64,000 nucleotides of DNA from Rotaria socialis. Taxonomy: Eukaryota; Rotifera; Eurotatoria; Philodinida; Philodinidae. The stretch lies in the NCBI GenBank assembly GCA_905331475.1, contig CAJNYU010000428.1, forward strand, positions 13,220 through 77,219, read 5' to 3'. Shown piece by piece: positions 32,349 to 45,362 of this stretch. The translations under genes and the position numbers were made by a program. Each line of letters opens with the position of its first letter. Positions within the stretch are counted from its first letter, which is position 1. The notes under the pieces were generated by a model, which was given only the letters and a program-made list of their open reading frames with translations, did no database searches and had not been told where the DNA came from.

Positions 32349-32356
32349 TATATAAG
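32349..32356 (+). promoter_or_regulatory. Possible TATA box of the F-box gene
   Basis: TATATAAG lies 17 bp before the first ATG at 32373. The second in-frame ATG (32388) would leave a more usual leader and may be the true start. Confidence 0.3.
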
Positions 32357-32372
32357 CGAAAAAAATACACAG

Positions 32373-34313
32373 ATGAAGATAAATATGGAAGGTTCGTTGT
32401 TGGCTTTAATTGATTTACCTGATGAGGTTCTTCTTCTCATTTTGAAAAACTTGGACAATATTGAAGTGCTCTACTTATTCATTGATTTAAATAAAAGATT
32501 TAATAAACTTGTACATGATTCAATTTTTACCAATCACTTAACAATGATAAGATGTTCTTCTAATGGTTCATTTGATCGATTAGATGCGCAAATACATGAT
32601 CGATTTTGTTCACAAATTTTATCTTCGATTCATCATAACATCAAATGGTTAGATGTTGAATGTTCGTTTATGGAAGATGTTCTTCTTTGTACAAGTTATC
32701 CTAACTTATCGGGACTTGATTTACATAATATCGCGAAGAACATTGCATTACGTATTTTTACTAGTGAGTGGTTTTTTGATTTTTTTCTTTCAATCATTAA
32801 TACTTGAAAAATATAGATAAATCAATACAATTATTTTTAAAAAGATTCTTCTCAAAATTGTATCATATGACATTTTTTTTCTATATGAACAGAAAAGAGA
32901 AAAGTCTTATTGTAAATCAATTTGTTCAGTTAGAGAAAACTAATATTTACTTTATAAGAAGAGAGAAAGACTAGGGTGGGTGTGATAATATCATCCAAAT
33001 ATTTCAAATATATTATCATTAATTTTTTATTTTTATTTAGAAGAAACTCCTTTAACTCACATATTTCAAGATAAAATTTCATCACTTGTTATTGATGTTG
33101 TTGAATGTGAAAGTTCAAGTATGAATGACACAAGCAATTCAAATATATTTGCCCACATTTTAACTTTATTCTCCAAGTTAACATATTTCGATTATAGATC
33201 ATCTTTTTGGTATCAATCGTTATTTGAAATGTCTACAACTATTTCCTCTTCGATTCTGTTAGAATTGCATGTCAAACTGTACAAATTTACAGATTGTCTT
33301 TATTTACTTGATGGTCGTTTCGATTCGCTTGAAAAAGTTTTTCTTGATATTTATCAAATATCTACTCCCGAGATAGTAAATAATAAAGTAAATCGATCCA
33401 TTTAATATCTACTATTTTGAAATAAATCGATTTATTTTTCTAGAAAGAATTACCGAAGCTAAAAGCGTTTTCTCTCTATTCTGACCAACCGACATTTCAA
33501 TATAATGAATTGATTGTGCCACTTCTACACCGATTGGTCAATCTAGAAGAACTCGATCTACGTCTTGTCGTGCATTGTGAGAAAAGATTTGTTGATGGTT
33601 ATAATTTGAAACACAATATCATTAATCATTTGTTTAAATTAAATAAATTTCAATTTAACATACGATCATGTCTATATCTAAACGATCAAGTTCATTTATT
33701 ATCAAATGAGGATTGTCAACATTCATTCAATGAGTTTAAAAATAATAAAGTTACTTCACGTATCGATTATTTTCAAAATTCCAAACATGGTCAATGTCAT
33801 ATTTACTCATATCCATATAGAGCAAAGACATATGAATATACTACAAATAATTTTCCAGATGGATTATTTAAATATGTTCGTGAAGTTTCATTAAATGACA
33901 ACCGTCCATTTGAACATGAATTTTTTGTGAAAATTGCGAAATCTTTCCCATTTGTGGAACAATTAACTATATACAATAGGACACCACAGAAGAACAAATC
34001 TTATGAACAATCAAAATACGATAATCAACATTTATCACCTATTCGATATCCTTATCTGAGTGTACTTGAGTTGTTTTCGGGTCATGATGATTATGTCGAG
34101 CAATTTCTATTGGATATCAAAGCATCTTTAATAAGAACGGTCAATCTTCAAGTTCCACTTTCAACGTTGGATAGAATAACACACAGTTTTACGAGAGATG
34201 CAACACGAATCAATTGTGGAAAACTATTGTCTATATATGTATCTCCTGGTGATATATCGATTTCAACGCAACTCAAAGACTATTTTCCTCATACAAAAAT
34301 TTATACACTTTGA
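32373..34313 (+). CDS. F-box protein with LRR-like C-terminal region
   Basis: Three exons, 32373-32763, 33041-33387 and 33444-34313, join in frame (introns 277 and 56 bp, GT-AG) and give 535 residues. Residues ~12-55 are an F-box (LIDLPDEVLLLILKNLDN, then LNKRFNKLVHD). The rest shows irregular leucine-rich spacing (LVNLEELDLRL, LPKLKAFSLYS, LSVLELFSG), typical of the large F-box/LRR-like families in rotifers. F-box proteins recruit substrates to SCF ubiquitin ligases through Skp1; the substrate is unknown. It is the only supported plus-strand host gene in the window. AATAAA signals follow immediately after the stop. Start could be 32373 or 32388. Confidence 0.8.
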
Positions 34314-36100
34314 ATAAAACTGATTGGAATTGCTGAATTATTGTCAAATAAAGATGTATAAAATAAAATAAAAAAGAGACAACTTGTTCTATATCGACCT
34401 GTTCACCTCTATGAGCGGGTTTTTTCAGAAAAATTGATCTAACACTATAACGGTATGAACAATATGAACTGAATTTTCTGTGTAGTGAGAACCGGACATC
34501 AGAAAACGTAATTCCGTCACAATGCATTTTCAACGGTACGAGCTTAAACTTCAAAATTTTTAAAGCATCCTTCTTTCTTCAGATAGTTTGTCATCTAAGC
34601 TACACTTTTGTCACAGACTGTTTTTCCGTACACCGTATCGTTGTGTAGAATTTTGAAGTTTTCATGGATTCAGTGAAAATGACGGTCCCTTTTTTTCTGA
34701 TTCCGTCGCGGTGTATAATTGCTCTCGTTAAGCATGCATAAGAACAGCAATCTTGATATAACTTATGGCACATGTAGAGCAACTAGGACTACGTGCCATG
34801 TGAAAGTTTCAACCTCATATATTTCTAACTCGCTGATAATGTAGAATGTACACGGGGAAAAAAGGGATTCGGCCACGCTTGGACAGGCGGATATGTTATT
34901 TCCGGGAAAGAGAACTTTGACGCATATGAAAAGGATTTTATTTAAAAAGCGCTTATTTAGAAATATGAAAAGTGAAAATCTACGAGATTTCATTATTATC
35001 AATCAGAGATGTCGAATGGATTGGATTGATCCTGATCTACTTATCATAGTAAACAGTAATCAAGGGGCATGAGCAACCGAAGTTTTCAAAATTTTTGATA
35101 AAAAGGTGTTCGGACAACGAATTTTTAATTCAGCTTGTTCACGTAAAGCGACACTTCATACACTGTTTCATTTGAAAGAAATGATTATGTAGAGAAAACT
35201 TGAAAGTGTAAGAAAACGTATTTTGTTATAAGAAAAATTATTTTTGTGCGTCTCTAAAAAAAGTATCGTATACATTAACGATTAATTTCAACGTTGTCTT
35301 TTGCATTTCTCTCTCCCTTACTTTAAAACTAATCATGCATTTAACTAATGACTAGTTTCGATTATATCGTGACTAAATAACCATCTCCTCATAAAATATT
35401 AGATTGCTGATGATGGGAAACATCATAATATACTTATAATTACTTAATAAAACTAGTAATTATAATGGATAATTTTTGAAAAATTCTCTCTGGGCCCAAA
35501 AGAGTTAAAAAATGCAAACCTCATATGCTGCTTAGATTGTAATGAGTGAGGACTGAAAGAATTTACACATAGTACCACAAGAATATATGGAAAACCATTT
35601 ATAACAATTAGCGTCTCAATATCTTCTTGGAATCAAATAAAGCAGCAAGAATTTGCGATAGATCAAACGGTTCATAAGACACATATGATAACAGTGGTAT
35701 CACAGAAATGCAATTATTTGTTGAAAAACGGTTCAGCTACAACATCCAGATGTTAACTCTAGAGTGTATATGTAGAGTGCAATTTGTTATATTCATTGAA
35801 TCTTATCCTATTCCGTCTTCTAAAATCCATTGAACCAACTTTTACATCTCAGGACGAACTGATATGACTCTCATATAATTTGATATGTTTTTGAAAGTTC
35901 GGGTAGAACTAGGAATCGAAATGAGACAATAAATATGTTTTTTCATATACATTCTATAGTCAAATATCTTGAACAATCCGTTGTCATAAGATTTCTCAAT
36001 GACACTGAAAACAATTTCATTCCAGGTAAGTTTTATTACGTATTATTCAATAGTTGTATAAAAAAAAGAATCTAAACATAGTTAATCATTATCTTGATCT
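34314..36100. other. Intergenic, no supported gene
   Basis: AT-rich with stop-dense frames; AATAAA/ATAAAATAAAA signals at 34350-34375 belong to the F-box gene. I see nothing else. Confidence 0.5.
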
Positions 36101-36101
36101 T

Positions 36102-36122
36102 CATCATCATCATCATCATCAT
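36102..36122. repeat. (CAT)7 microsatellite, possible acidic C-terminal tail on minus strand
   Basis: Seven CAT units. On the minus strand the frame reads VRQKNPKFVEIHLIECQKP, then six Asp, EDQDND and a stop near 36079, which looks like a coding C-terminus. No upstream exon could be attached, so it may be an orphaned last exon. Confidence 0.45.
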
Positions 36123-36206
36123 TTGGTTTTTGACATTCTATAAGATGAATTTCAACAAATTTTGGATTTTTTTGTCGTACTGCTGTCCAGTGAAAAATTT
36201 TTAAAG

Positions 36207-36224
36207 TGTGGGTGTGGGTGTTGG
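36207..36224 (+). repeat. Short interstitial TGTGGG run
   Basis: TGTGGGTGTGGGTGTTGG. TGTGGG is the telomeric unit reported for bdelloid rotifers; two copies are too few to claim a former telomere. Confidence 0.3.
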
Positions 36225-36654
36225 CAGAAAAGAATCATCATGCACACACGGACGCTCACACACGTAAACCCACATTTCAATCGAATTCAAATTTCAGGTT
36301 TGACACTACTGTAATATTTTTGAAAATCCCATCATATCATTCATCTTGTCGTCTCACTTTATTAGTAGCACTATCTATCTCCATGTTCAAGCTATTTGGC
36401 TCTGTTACTCGCAAGTTTTGTATAGGTTATTTTTGTCGCCTGTTGATTCGGCTCTTTCTCTGGAACAAGAAATATGAAGAAAATGAACTCGAGAAAGGCC
36501 TTTGATAGGCAGTCTAATGCCATCGACATATTTCATCACAACTGTGTCGCTGTTTCGTGAATCGGGATTTGTTTGGGAAAATTGGCAAAACATCCTCAGT
36601 TTTGACGATGTATCGCAATTTAGAGGCAACGAATATCAGCCATCATAAACCTGC

Positions 36655-37425
36655 ATCTCATTTATAGATAAATATCGATCATCATTGTCGATACGATTTT
36701 ACTCCTAGCAAATGAACGAAAATTATAAATGCACATTCTCATGTTGCTGGTGTTTTTCATCGTGCATATGCACATTTCCTTTTCTTCTTAAAATAAAAAA
36801 TTATTTCCACGAGAAAAACTAATTCATAGCACCGTTGCCGGAATGAAGTTCTACGTACTCATCGCACCAGGAGTATTTTATTTTAATTGTAAGCGCTGAA
36901 GAAAAACTTGTTAAGTAAAAATCGCTAACGGGGAATATTGGATAAAAACAAAAAAATCTCTTCTTCTATGCAAATGAAGGGAAAAGAATTTTAAAATAAA
37001 GTTTTGTTGTACCTCTCATGAAAAAAGATCTTTTTTCTGATTCCTGAACAAATATTTTATGAATTGTAACAAGTAGTTTTATGCGAGTTGGTACAAATGA
37101 ATGAGAAATAATACTCCTTGTATATTTGATATTAAACCTGTAGAACTTCGCCATACTCAAGTATCGAATACGTGTTTTCTTCGATAATCTTTGGAAAAAG
37201 GCTTACACAACTTAGTAACAACATATTGAAATTTGTAAACATTCACATCGTATGAGACACAGAATAAAATATGAACTATATCTGTAACAGCTATCAATCT
37301 TGTGTTTATGATTCTCTGAATATGTGAGTGTCTCCACTTGTTAATCCTGCAAATAGAATATGATCTTGTAAAATACACATGAATGTCTTCATTTATTTAT
37401 ACAGTTAATTACACAAGAAGAAGAG
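36655..37425. repeat. Dispersed ~740-bp repeat, copy B
   Basis: Direct-orientation partner of 29192-29930; both encode similar antisense peptide traces (LLVTIHKIFVQESEK). It ends about 12 bp from the stop codon of the DUF3684 gene, so that gene's 3' untranslated region must run into the repeat. Confidence 0.7.
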
Positions 37426-37437
37426 GAAAGAATTTAT

Positions 37438-40400
37438 TCAATCAAAATCAGTTTGTAAATAATTTTGAAATGAGAATTGCTGTAAAAATAAATCTTTTTC
37501 TGTCATAAATTTGACTGCTATAGTTTCTAAATGATTGATAAAATTTGAGTTATGAGCCATCTCAAGATTATGTGCAAGTTCATGGCATGCCAAAATAAAA
37601 TAGAAGTTCACAATTGTGTGTAGTATTGGTATAGATGGTGATGTTGCTTGTAGAAATGGTTGAACTTTATCAGCAAAAACTTGCTCATAATAACGAAGAT
37701 TAAAAAATAACGCCCGACGATCATTGAATGCAATTCGAGCTAAACGAAAAATATAAAACATAAATAAAAATATTGATTTCAACTTTACCTCCGTCAATAT
37801 CTCGATAGAGATGTAATGTTTCAATAGGTATTTTAAATACATGATTAGCAAGTCCTATCAAAATCCAAGCTAACTGTTTAGCATGATCAAGCATTTTAGT
37901 TGTAATAACAACATTTCGTTCGATATACAATGGTACCATGTGAAATGAATCTTTATAACGTGTCATATTGGCTGATGGTACAGCTTCACATGAATGATTA
38001 ATTTCATCTTTGACATGTTCTTGTTGAACAAATTTTGTTTGTGTATATGTTCGACCTTTCTTCAACATTGACAATAATTTTCCATCATCTTTTATTTGAT
38101 GGCGACTAAAGTCATCGACACGACCAGTTATGTCAACATGGCTTTCATGATGATGATTATTATTGTCGTTGTGATTCGATTCAGGCTGTTCTTTAATCGC
38201 TTGAGCTGCTGGACGAACATGAAATTGATTATGTTGAAGTAAACGATCAACAGGTATGCCACGACGTTTAAGTGTTTCTAAGGGTGATGCAAGTTTATCA
38301 CTTATCATATGAGCAACTGTATCTAGTGGTTTTCTAAATACAAATCGAGCCAATTCACTCGCTATATCAATATAATCGAATTCGCGAATATGTTTTTGAA
38401 AATACAATGCAACGGTATTTTTATCATTTTCAAGTGCACACGAACTGCTATCAGTTGACTAGAATAGAAAAAATGGATAAATAAAACATTTTCAGATAAA
38501 GATTTATGAATAGTTTACATCGAGGGTAATCGTCTTTTTTTGAAATGTTAATTGACATTGAATTCCATCAACTTCGTAAACAGCTAAAGTTGTTCGTAAC
38601 ATATCCACGTGTTTTTCATCAAGATTTTCCATTTTTTCACCCTAAGAAAAAAAAACAATCAACGTATTAATTAGAAAATTTTATAATAATAAAAACTTAC
38701 TCGATTATTGACAAATAACATATCAAGACGAAATCGAATTAAATCACGTAATTTATTACCCCGATCGGATGTAGCCACTTTTCCTATAGAGACAATTATT
38801 TATTTGAAACCGAAAAAAATTCCTTGCTCTTCTAACCTTTATGTACTAGAGTTCTTTTTACACATTCTGATAACCATTGTGCACCAAAGTTTTCATATAA
38901 TTTCGTCAATTCTGGTTCATCAGGTGGTAACAATGGTCGTAAGTCGACTGCACATTGATGATCATCATCAAGATAGATTTCATTCGGTGGCACAATTTTA
39001 AACATTCGCTGTTTTTCAGTACTGGAACGTCTTTCTACTGTTTGATAACCTAAACACCATGGCTGAGTTTTCAATCGTTTTACTAATGATGCTGACTGTA
39101 ATTCATTGGTTGCATTTGTTGCCATAGCAAGTTGTCGAAGGCAACTCGTATAAGCAAGTAATTTTTTTTGTAAATCATCAGAAGTCACGTTTGCAAAATA
39201 ATTTGCTTGCCGATCAATTAATAATTCGGCTAAAACAGAAGCAGATGGATGATGCAGTACGCCAACGCCAAGAAGAAAAGAATTTCCTTCTGAACCATAA
39301 TCAACATAATCAATGAGACCACTTTTATCAGTATCATCCATAATCAATGGAGTTGATGAAACTGTTTTTGTCTTTTTATTTTTCGATGTTGTTGCTCTAA
39401 CGTTTCGCTTACGACCACGACTAGAAATTGTTTGTGTTATTTCATCACTATCATTATCATCATCGTCCGATGAATCTGGAACGATAACATGAATTTGTCT
39501 TAATCGTGAGGATGATGTTGATGTTGAACTATCCGGACGTATGAAAACTTGTGATGGCTTCATAAAATATGCACTTCCTTCGAGAGGAATAAAAGTGAAT
39601 TTTGATACACGTTCGATTAAAGGTCGACTTAGACCATCGAGTTGATTCATATAAGCGAAAATCTTTGGTGCAGTTTCTACATTGAGTATTTTTTCTTTCT
39701 TCTCCATTAGAATATCAAATGCTATGGTTAAAGTTGGGCGATCTTTAACGCCAATTAAAGCTATATTGAAATGTTCTTCGAATAGTTGAACAACATCAGA
39801 TAACAATGTTGCACACAATGGACTTTCATCTAATTAGAAAAATACATAGAAGAAATCTGTTTTTTCTCTTCAGAGAGTTCAAACCTTTAAAAACTTCGTC
39901 GGGTAAAGATAATTCAATGCTTTTTGATGATAAATAAGATGGCAGAAAAGGCCGTTTAATTTTTGCTGCTTTCCATAATTTAGAATAATGTTGTTGAAAA
40001 TTTTCCGCTAAAAATCCAAGTGCTTTCGGTAATCGATATTCATCATTTGATTTTTTCTTTTGTTCATTATGTTCTTCGATAATTCGATCAATTAATTTTT
40101 GTAGATCGGGTACTTCACGTACGCCGATTTCTTTTAGAAATGCATATTCACTTGATCGAGCATCAATGTCATGCCAATCAATGATTGGCAATGTTGTCCA
40201 TTGCAATTGAATAGCCACAGAAGGAAAATGAAGGTCTTGCGGAGCATATTTTCGCGTGTTTTCTTTATTGGGCATGAGTGTTGTGCCTTGAATATGAATG
40301 AAAATGTTTATGAAAGTTTTCATTAGCTAATTATATTTACCTTTGAGACATTCACTTTGTTTTAGTGCATTGAAATCTCCTTCGCTCATGTTTTCTCGTT

Positions 40401-43117
40401 CTTCCATTAGATGTTGAATTAGAGTTTTCATGCTGTGTGAATTCGATGGATTTGTTAATGATGATCGTGCATGAACAAACGATTGAACATTTAATGTTCG
40501 GCAACCTAATCGTTTGAGAAATTCCGCTGATACAGGATTCTCCATGTTCTCCGTAGTTGATTGTGCATCATTGTCGTCGTCTTCGTCATTCAGATTTTGT
40601 GGTACATTTAATGTAATAACGGGTAAATCTGGCGATAAGATTGATGATGGAACATATGATTCATGCGGAATTTTCATTCCTTGATTCGTTGGTATACATG
40701 TTAGAGTTGATAATGTTGTTTTTAATTTATTCCATTCAGTTTTATTTAATTGACCGGAATGTTTCGAAATAACATGCAATAGACATGTGGATGTATTTTC
40801 TTTGGTAAACAAATGCAATTGACTTTTAAGTAGATAATGATGAACAAAATCTTTCAGTGTTAATGGTATTAATGATAGTTGCTTTTGTAATTCTTCTCTG
40901 GATAAGTACGCAGCTACGCTCGCAGGTAAAACATGTGTTGGTAATGGAAGATTCGTTGAAATATTGAAGTTATCATAATTTTTTAATTTTTCTAATGTGA
41001 TGATTGACGACTGAGGTGTTTCACGAAAACGTACTATTGATAATAAACGTTTTATATATTGTTTATCATCTGTATTTTGACTAGATAACCAATGAAGAAA
41101 TTCGACAAATTGATTCGATAGAAGAATGGTTGTGATTATAGTGGATTCAATTAGTTCATTGTCGACTTCGACAATCAGATCACGATCTTTTAATGCTTGA
41201 AAGAGACCATTTTTACTTAATTCATAGGGTACAAGTGGTAAGGAAAGAAATGAATGAATATGTTTAGAATTTGCTGTGTAAGCTTGCGCTGATGGAACCA
41301 ATGAAAGATTAGTATCAGCTGGAGATCGTTTAACTGGAACGAGTATTTCTTTGTTCGAAGAAAAAAATCCATCGACAAGAATCGTACCTTTAAAAAGAAA
41401 AGATCGACAATTTATCTTCCTCTCTAAATTGTGAGTCATCGAATACTTATACAATATCATGTATTTTCGCCTTTTAAAAAACAAATCCTTCATTACCTAT
41501 TTCATTATTTGGTACCGATGGTTGAAATGAATAGGAAGCAAGTGTAGAATCGAATTGTTTGTTATCGATCATTAATTGGTCAAAAACAAATCGTGCGATT
41601 TGTCCAACAGATAAAAGAAGTTCTCTATTCCATTTCGATATATATGGATCTTGTAAATCGAGATTTTCACGTTCAATGGTTGGAATTAAATGACTGTAAA
41701 CGTGCATTCCAATGCCAGTTGTTTGATGCGTTCCGAGACCAATAAAAATTAAGCCCGATGGAGAAATTTCACCGTTTTGAAATTTTAACGGTATCAATGA
41801 GTTGAGAATTTTCATATGAAGATCCTGCTGTTTTGCTGATTTCCTTTGTTGTTGTTTATTTACAATCTAAGATAAATATTTTCAAGTAGAAAGAAAAAAC
41901 AATTCAAATTTTATGTTACATTATGAGGAGTGTATAAGAGTTGAATTTGAACATTCGGTGGTAAACTTTTCTTTAATATACGTCGAATATGATTGTGATA
42001 AGTTTCATCAATAATCAATGTTGCATCAACAGACACATGATTCAATGTTATCGATGGTCCGTGTTCAATCGAAAAGCTTTGTTCAGTTTGGGCAAATGAA
42101 TCAAGACGTAACATATTATGAATTGAATTCTTTTTAAATTGTGAATTTGATTTTGTTGATGGAATCGGTTTTCTACTTTTTGTTACTTTGAAAACGATCT
42201 TTTGATTAATTTTTATTATGAGTTCATTGATATATTTTGTAAATGATAAAACTGAAAATTAAAAGCAAATGATTAATCATCTATGTTTGCATTAAAAGTG
42301 TGGGCGTTGAAAGCTCCTACGTCCGGATATATAATTCCTCTCGTTATACAAAAAAAAGCTTTTACGAAAGAGAGATTAATCTTCTACCTTTAGTAAAATA
42401 AGCTTTGAGTTGTGCAAGATTAATAGTTGGAATAATTTCACTGGTTGTTGTTGCTGCAGTAGGCGTTACACTTTTCTTTTGTCGTTTTTTACTTGGTGAT
42501 TTACTATTAGGACTTTCATTGATATCCAATATTGAATCGATATCGAGCGTAGTTTCTGTATGTAAAATATATTTTGTACGCATTTTAAGAATAATCGATG
42601 TTAATTGAGATTGTTCGTCTAGTGGTAATTCATGACGGTAAGTTGTTAACGAATTATCGTCCCGCCAAACGAATGCCATATATTCCTTTCCTGATGCTAT
42701 GATTGGTTCTTCCGAAAATGAAAAAACCGAGAAAAAGCCCACGCCAAATTGACCAACTGATTCAACATTTGTATTTCCTTCAGCTATAGCTGCTACACGT
42801 TTCCAATCAGTTTCATTGAATACAAGACCATTATTTATAGCACGAATTTCTGTTATGGTTTTATTATGAAAATCTTTTTCTGTCGATGATGATAATTCAT
42901 CATCGCAAGTTATTTCAAAATGAAATGATGTTGCTTTAGCATCGTCAGAATTTTGAATCAATTCGCGACAAACAACAAAGTCAGAAGAATAACGTGCAAG
43001 CATTTTATCAATTAACATCCGTTGATTTACTTCAACACGACTTTCAAAGCCAGATTGTAAAGCCTTTAGACGTAGGACATCGGATGATGCCGAATGATGA
43101 AAAGGATTTTTTGACAT
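37438..43117 (-). CDS. DUF3684 family protein with HSP90-like ATPase fold
   Basis: Ten exons join in frame: 43117-42388, 42251-41920, 41866-41497, 41387-40341, 40286-39885, 39829-38837, 38783-38701, 38641-38519, 38458-37789 and 37739-37438. They give 1683 residues, close to the ~1700 usual for fungal DUF3684 proteins. The N-terminus has a GHKL/Bergerat fold: RELIQNSDDA at 51-60 (Asn56 for Mg-ATP), INNG at 94-97 where HSP90 has DxGxG, and GQFGVGFFSVFSF at 122-134, as in sacsin. The middle has an acidic DSSDDDDNDSDE stretch and basic KKxKK runs that may be nuclear signals. The C-terminus has LACHELAHNLEMAHN, also sacsin-like. A chaperone-like ATPase role is inferred only. Nine introns argue for long residence in this genome. 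Confidence 0.82.
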
Positions 43118-43469
43118 CGTCGAATCTAAAAGATGAAGAGAAAAAAAAATATGCAAATGTAAAGCTACTTTCCTAAATGAAAAATGAAGGTAATTCGAGT
43201 TTGTATGCTGCTTATATGCTGACATAATTTTGTCTTCGTGTTGCAATTACTTTTTTGAACAGCCTGTTGCAAAATGATTGGACACGAAAATATTTACCTT
43301 CATCAAGAAGATTTTTAGTTGGTTTTTGGTATTCAACAAATATTTTATATAAAATTATTCAGTGGATAACTGACAACGAATAAAATAGAAAAATATGAAG
43401 ATTACACAAGAGAGAAGCAAGGAAAAGAATGCTCACAAAACAAAGGAAAAAATATGAGATAATCTTCAT

Positions 43470-45169
43470 CTACATAGGATCACTATGTAAACGATTACAA
43501 TCGTCTAGAGATTCAAAATGGACTCGGTGGCGAACAGTAGATGTTGAGTTCTTTGGTGAATGAATAATACTATTTCTAGGTGACTTAGATAGTAATGCAG
43601 TTGCTGTAGATATTGTTTCTTCCGATAGAGGTTTCTCAGGTTCATCATCATCGTTATCGCTAAATCTAAATGACAAAAAATAAAATGAAATTCTCCGTCA
43701 AACTTCCACGCGTCATATATAACATACTTCCAATCGGATCGCCGCACAATTCCAACTCCAATAAAACACATGAATAGAAAGATGAACGAACAAAATATTG
43801 ACGTAAAGCTGATAAAAGATTTCTAAAAAATCAATAGACGTGCTATTGTTGTTGTGGTTTATTCAGAAAAGCAAGACGTTCTTACATAGTAATTGGGTAA
43901 CTCAAAATACCTATTGGTTGTTAGATAAGCACAAATTTCTGCGTACATTTCATCTAAAGCAAAAGTATAAAAATAAAAGAAAGAAAGAAAAAACTGGCAA
44001 CGCATTCATTTCCTCCCTTCTCATTCTTTTATTGGTACGTCTTCGCATGACTCATGAGACCAACCAACGAGTGTTTTTATTGATTTGGCAAGTGTAAATG
44101 TGTCACAAAATGGGCATGACTAGTAACGATGACACTGCAATCACTACCGAATTTTATTTTTCACGTTCGTACTTAAACTGTTATCGAGATTATCTGTGAA
44201 TATTAGTGCACCGAAATCAATGTGTTTGTGAGGAGCAAAGCTTCCAGCATTTGTATACAAATGGAAGGTAGTGAAGAGGGCTTGTGTGAATTTGTTTTTT
44301 GCGAAAATTTAAGTGCTAGTAATATCAGCAAAAAATGCGAATACCCATTGTTTTCATTTTAAAACTAGATTTTTAATTTACTAATGAGAAGAATAATTGT
44401 AGCGGATAGAGTGCAATAAATGCTTACGTTGTGCTTTTACTCGAGTATCATATTTTATGTTAATTGGAATACATTCGTTGATAATTGACTAGAAAAGGTT
44501 TTTTTTTAATAAAAATAAGAATTCTTTGAGAATTTTTTACTCACAGCACATCGACTTCTTAATATGGTAAGTTGTTGTTCATTGGGAACTTTTTTTGATT
44601 TTCTTCTTGTATCTTCAGAATTTCGTGCAAATGGATCGAAAGATTGAAACAATGTTTTCGATCTTTTTAAAGCATCACAGCGAAATATTGAACAATAATC
44701 CGCTAAGCATGCGGATTGCTCGTGCTAGAGAAAAAAAACATAATATCGTATGACAAAAACACAAACGATTTCTTTAGCGCTTCCTACTTGAATGAGAGTA
44801 TCATTGTGTCGATTAGATAGATGCATATCAAGATAATATTCCGAATAGAACGTTTTATTACAATATTTACATTGCCATTCATTTGGTTTTACTTTGACTT
44901 TGTGTAATTCTTGATGATGGAAAATATCACGTTTGGATGAAAAAATACATTCAGCTGGAATAGATAAATGATTTTTTTCATAGATTGAACTAAGAGCCTA
45001 AATGTCGCATTAAAATAATCATTTTCTTTTCAAACTTCAATAGAATTACTTGTATAAAATAATCTCGAACTAGTCGACTATTTTCACGTGAACAAGATTT
45101 ACTACAGATAATAGAAACGTTTAAAAGAGACCAAACAATAATAAATAGAAGATAAGATTTTATCATCAT
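43470..45169 (-). CDS. Type I membrane protein with a single C2H2 zinc finger
   Basis: Exons 45169-45050, 44997-44788, 44724-44545 and 44488 to about 44441 or 44428 are followed by 43822-43728 and 43665-43470. The first three joins and the last are in frame; the exon-4 donor is uncertain (44441 gives the right phase, 44428 has the better consensus but the wrong phase), so an extra small exon may be missed. The product is about 282 residues: a signal peptide (MMIKSYLLFIIVWSLLNVSII), a classical C2H2 finger (C83, C86, H99, H104 in WQCKYCNKTF..HLSNRH), a CLADYC..FRC Cys cluster at 116-126, a membrane segment (FTSIFCSFIFLFMCFIGVGIV) and an acidic, Ser-rich cytosolic tail. A zinc finger behind a signal peptide implies a lumenal or extracellular role, not DNA binding. 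Function unknown. Confidence 0.65.
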
Positions 45170-45362
45170 AACATCTAGAATGTAAATAGTTAGATATAAT
45201 TTATGAGATTAAAGCCACACTAAATGGGAAATCATTCGTATGTGAAATAAAATAAAATAAAATAAAATACTGCAAATATCACGTATGATAATACTGTGAT
45301 TAGGAAGATAAAAACAATGCGAAGCTTTTGCGAATAAACCCGGAATCTTATGCTATTTCTCA

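Noticed and set aside
36207..36224. Former telomere or telomere-healing site from TGTGGG units
   Set aside because: Only two perfect units; chance is sufficient in a TG-rich patch.
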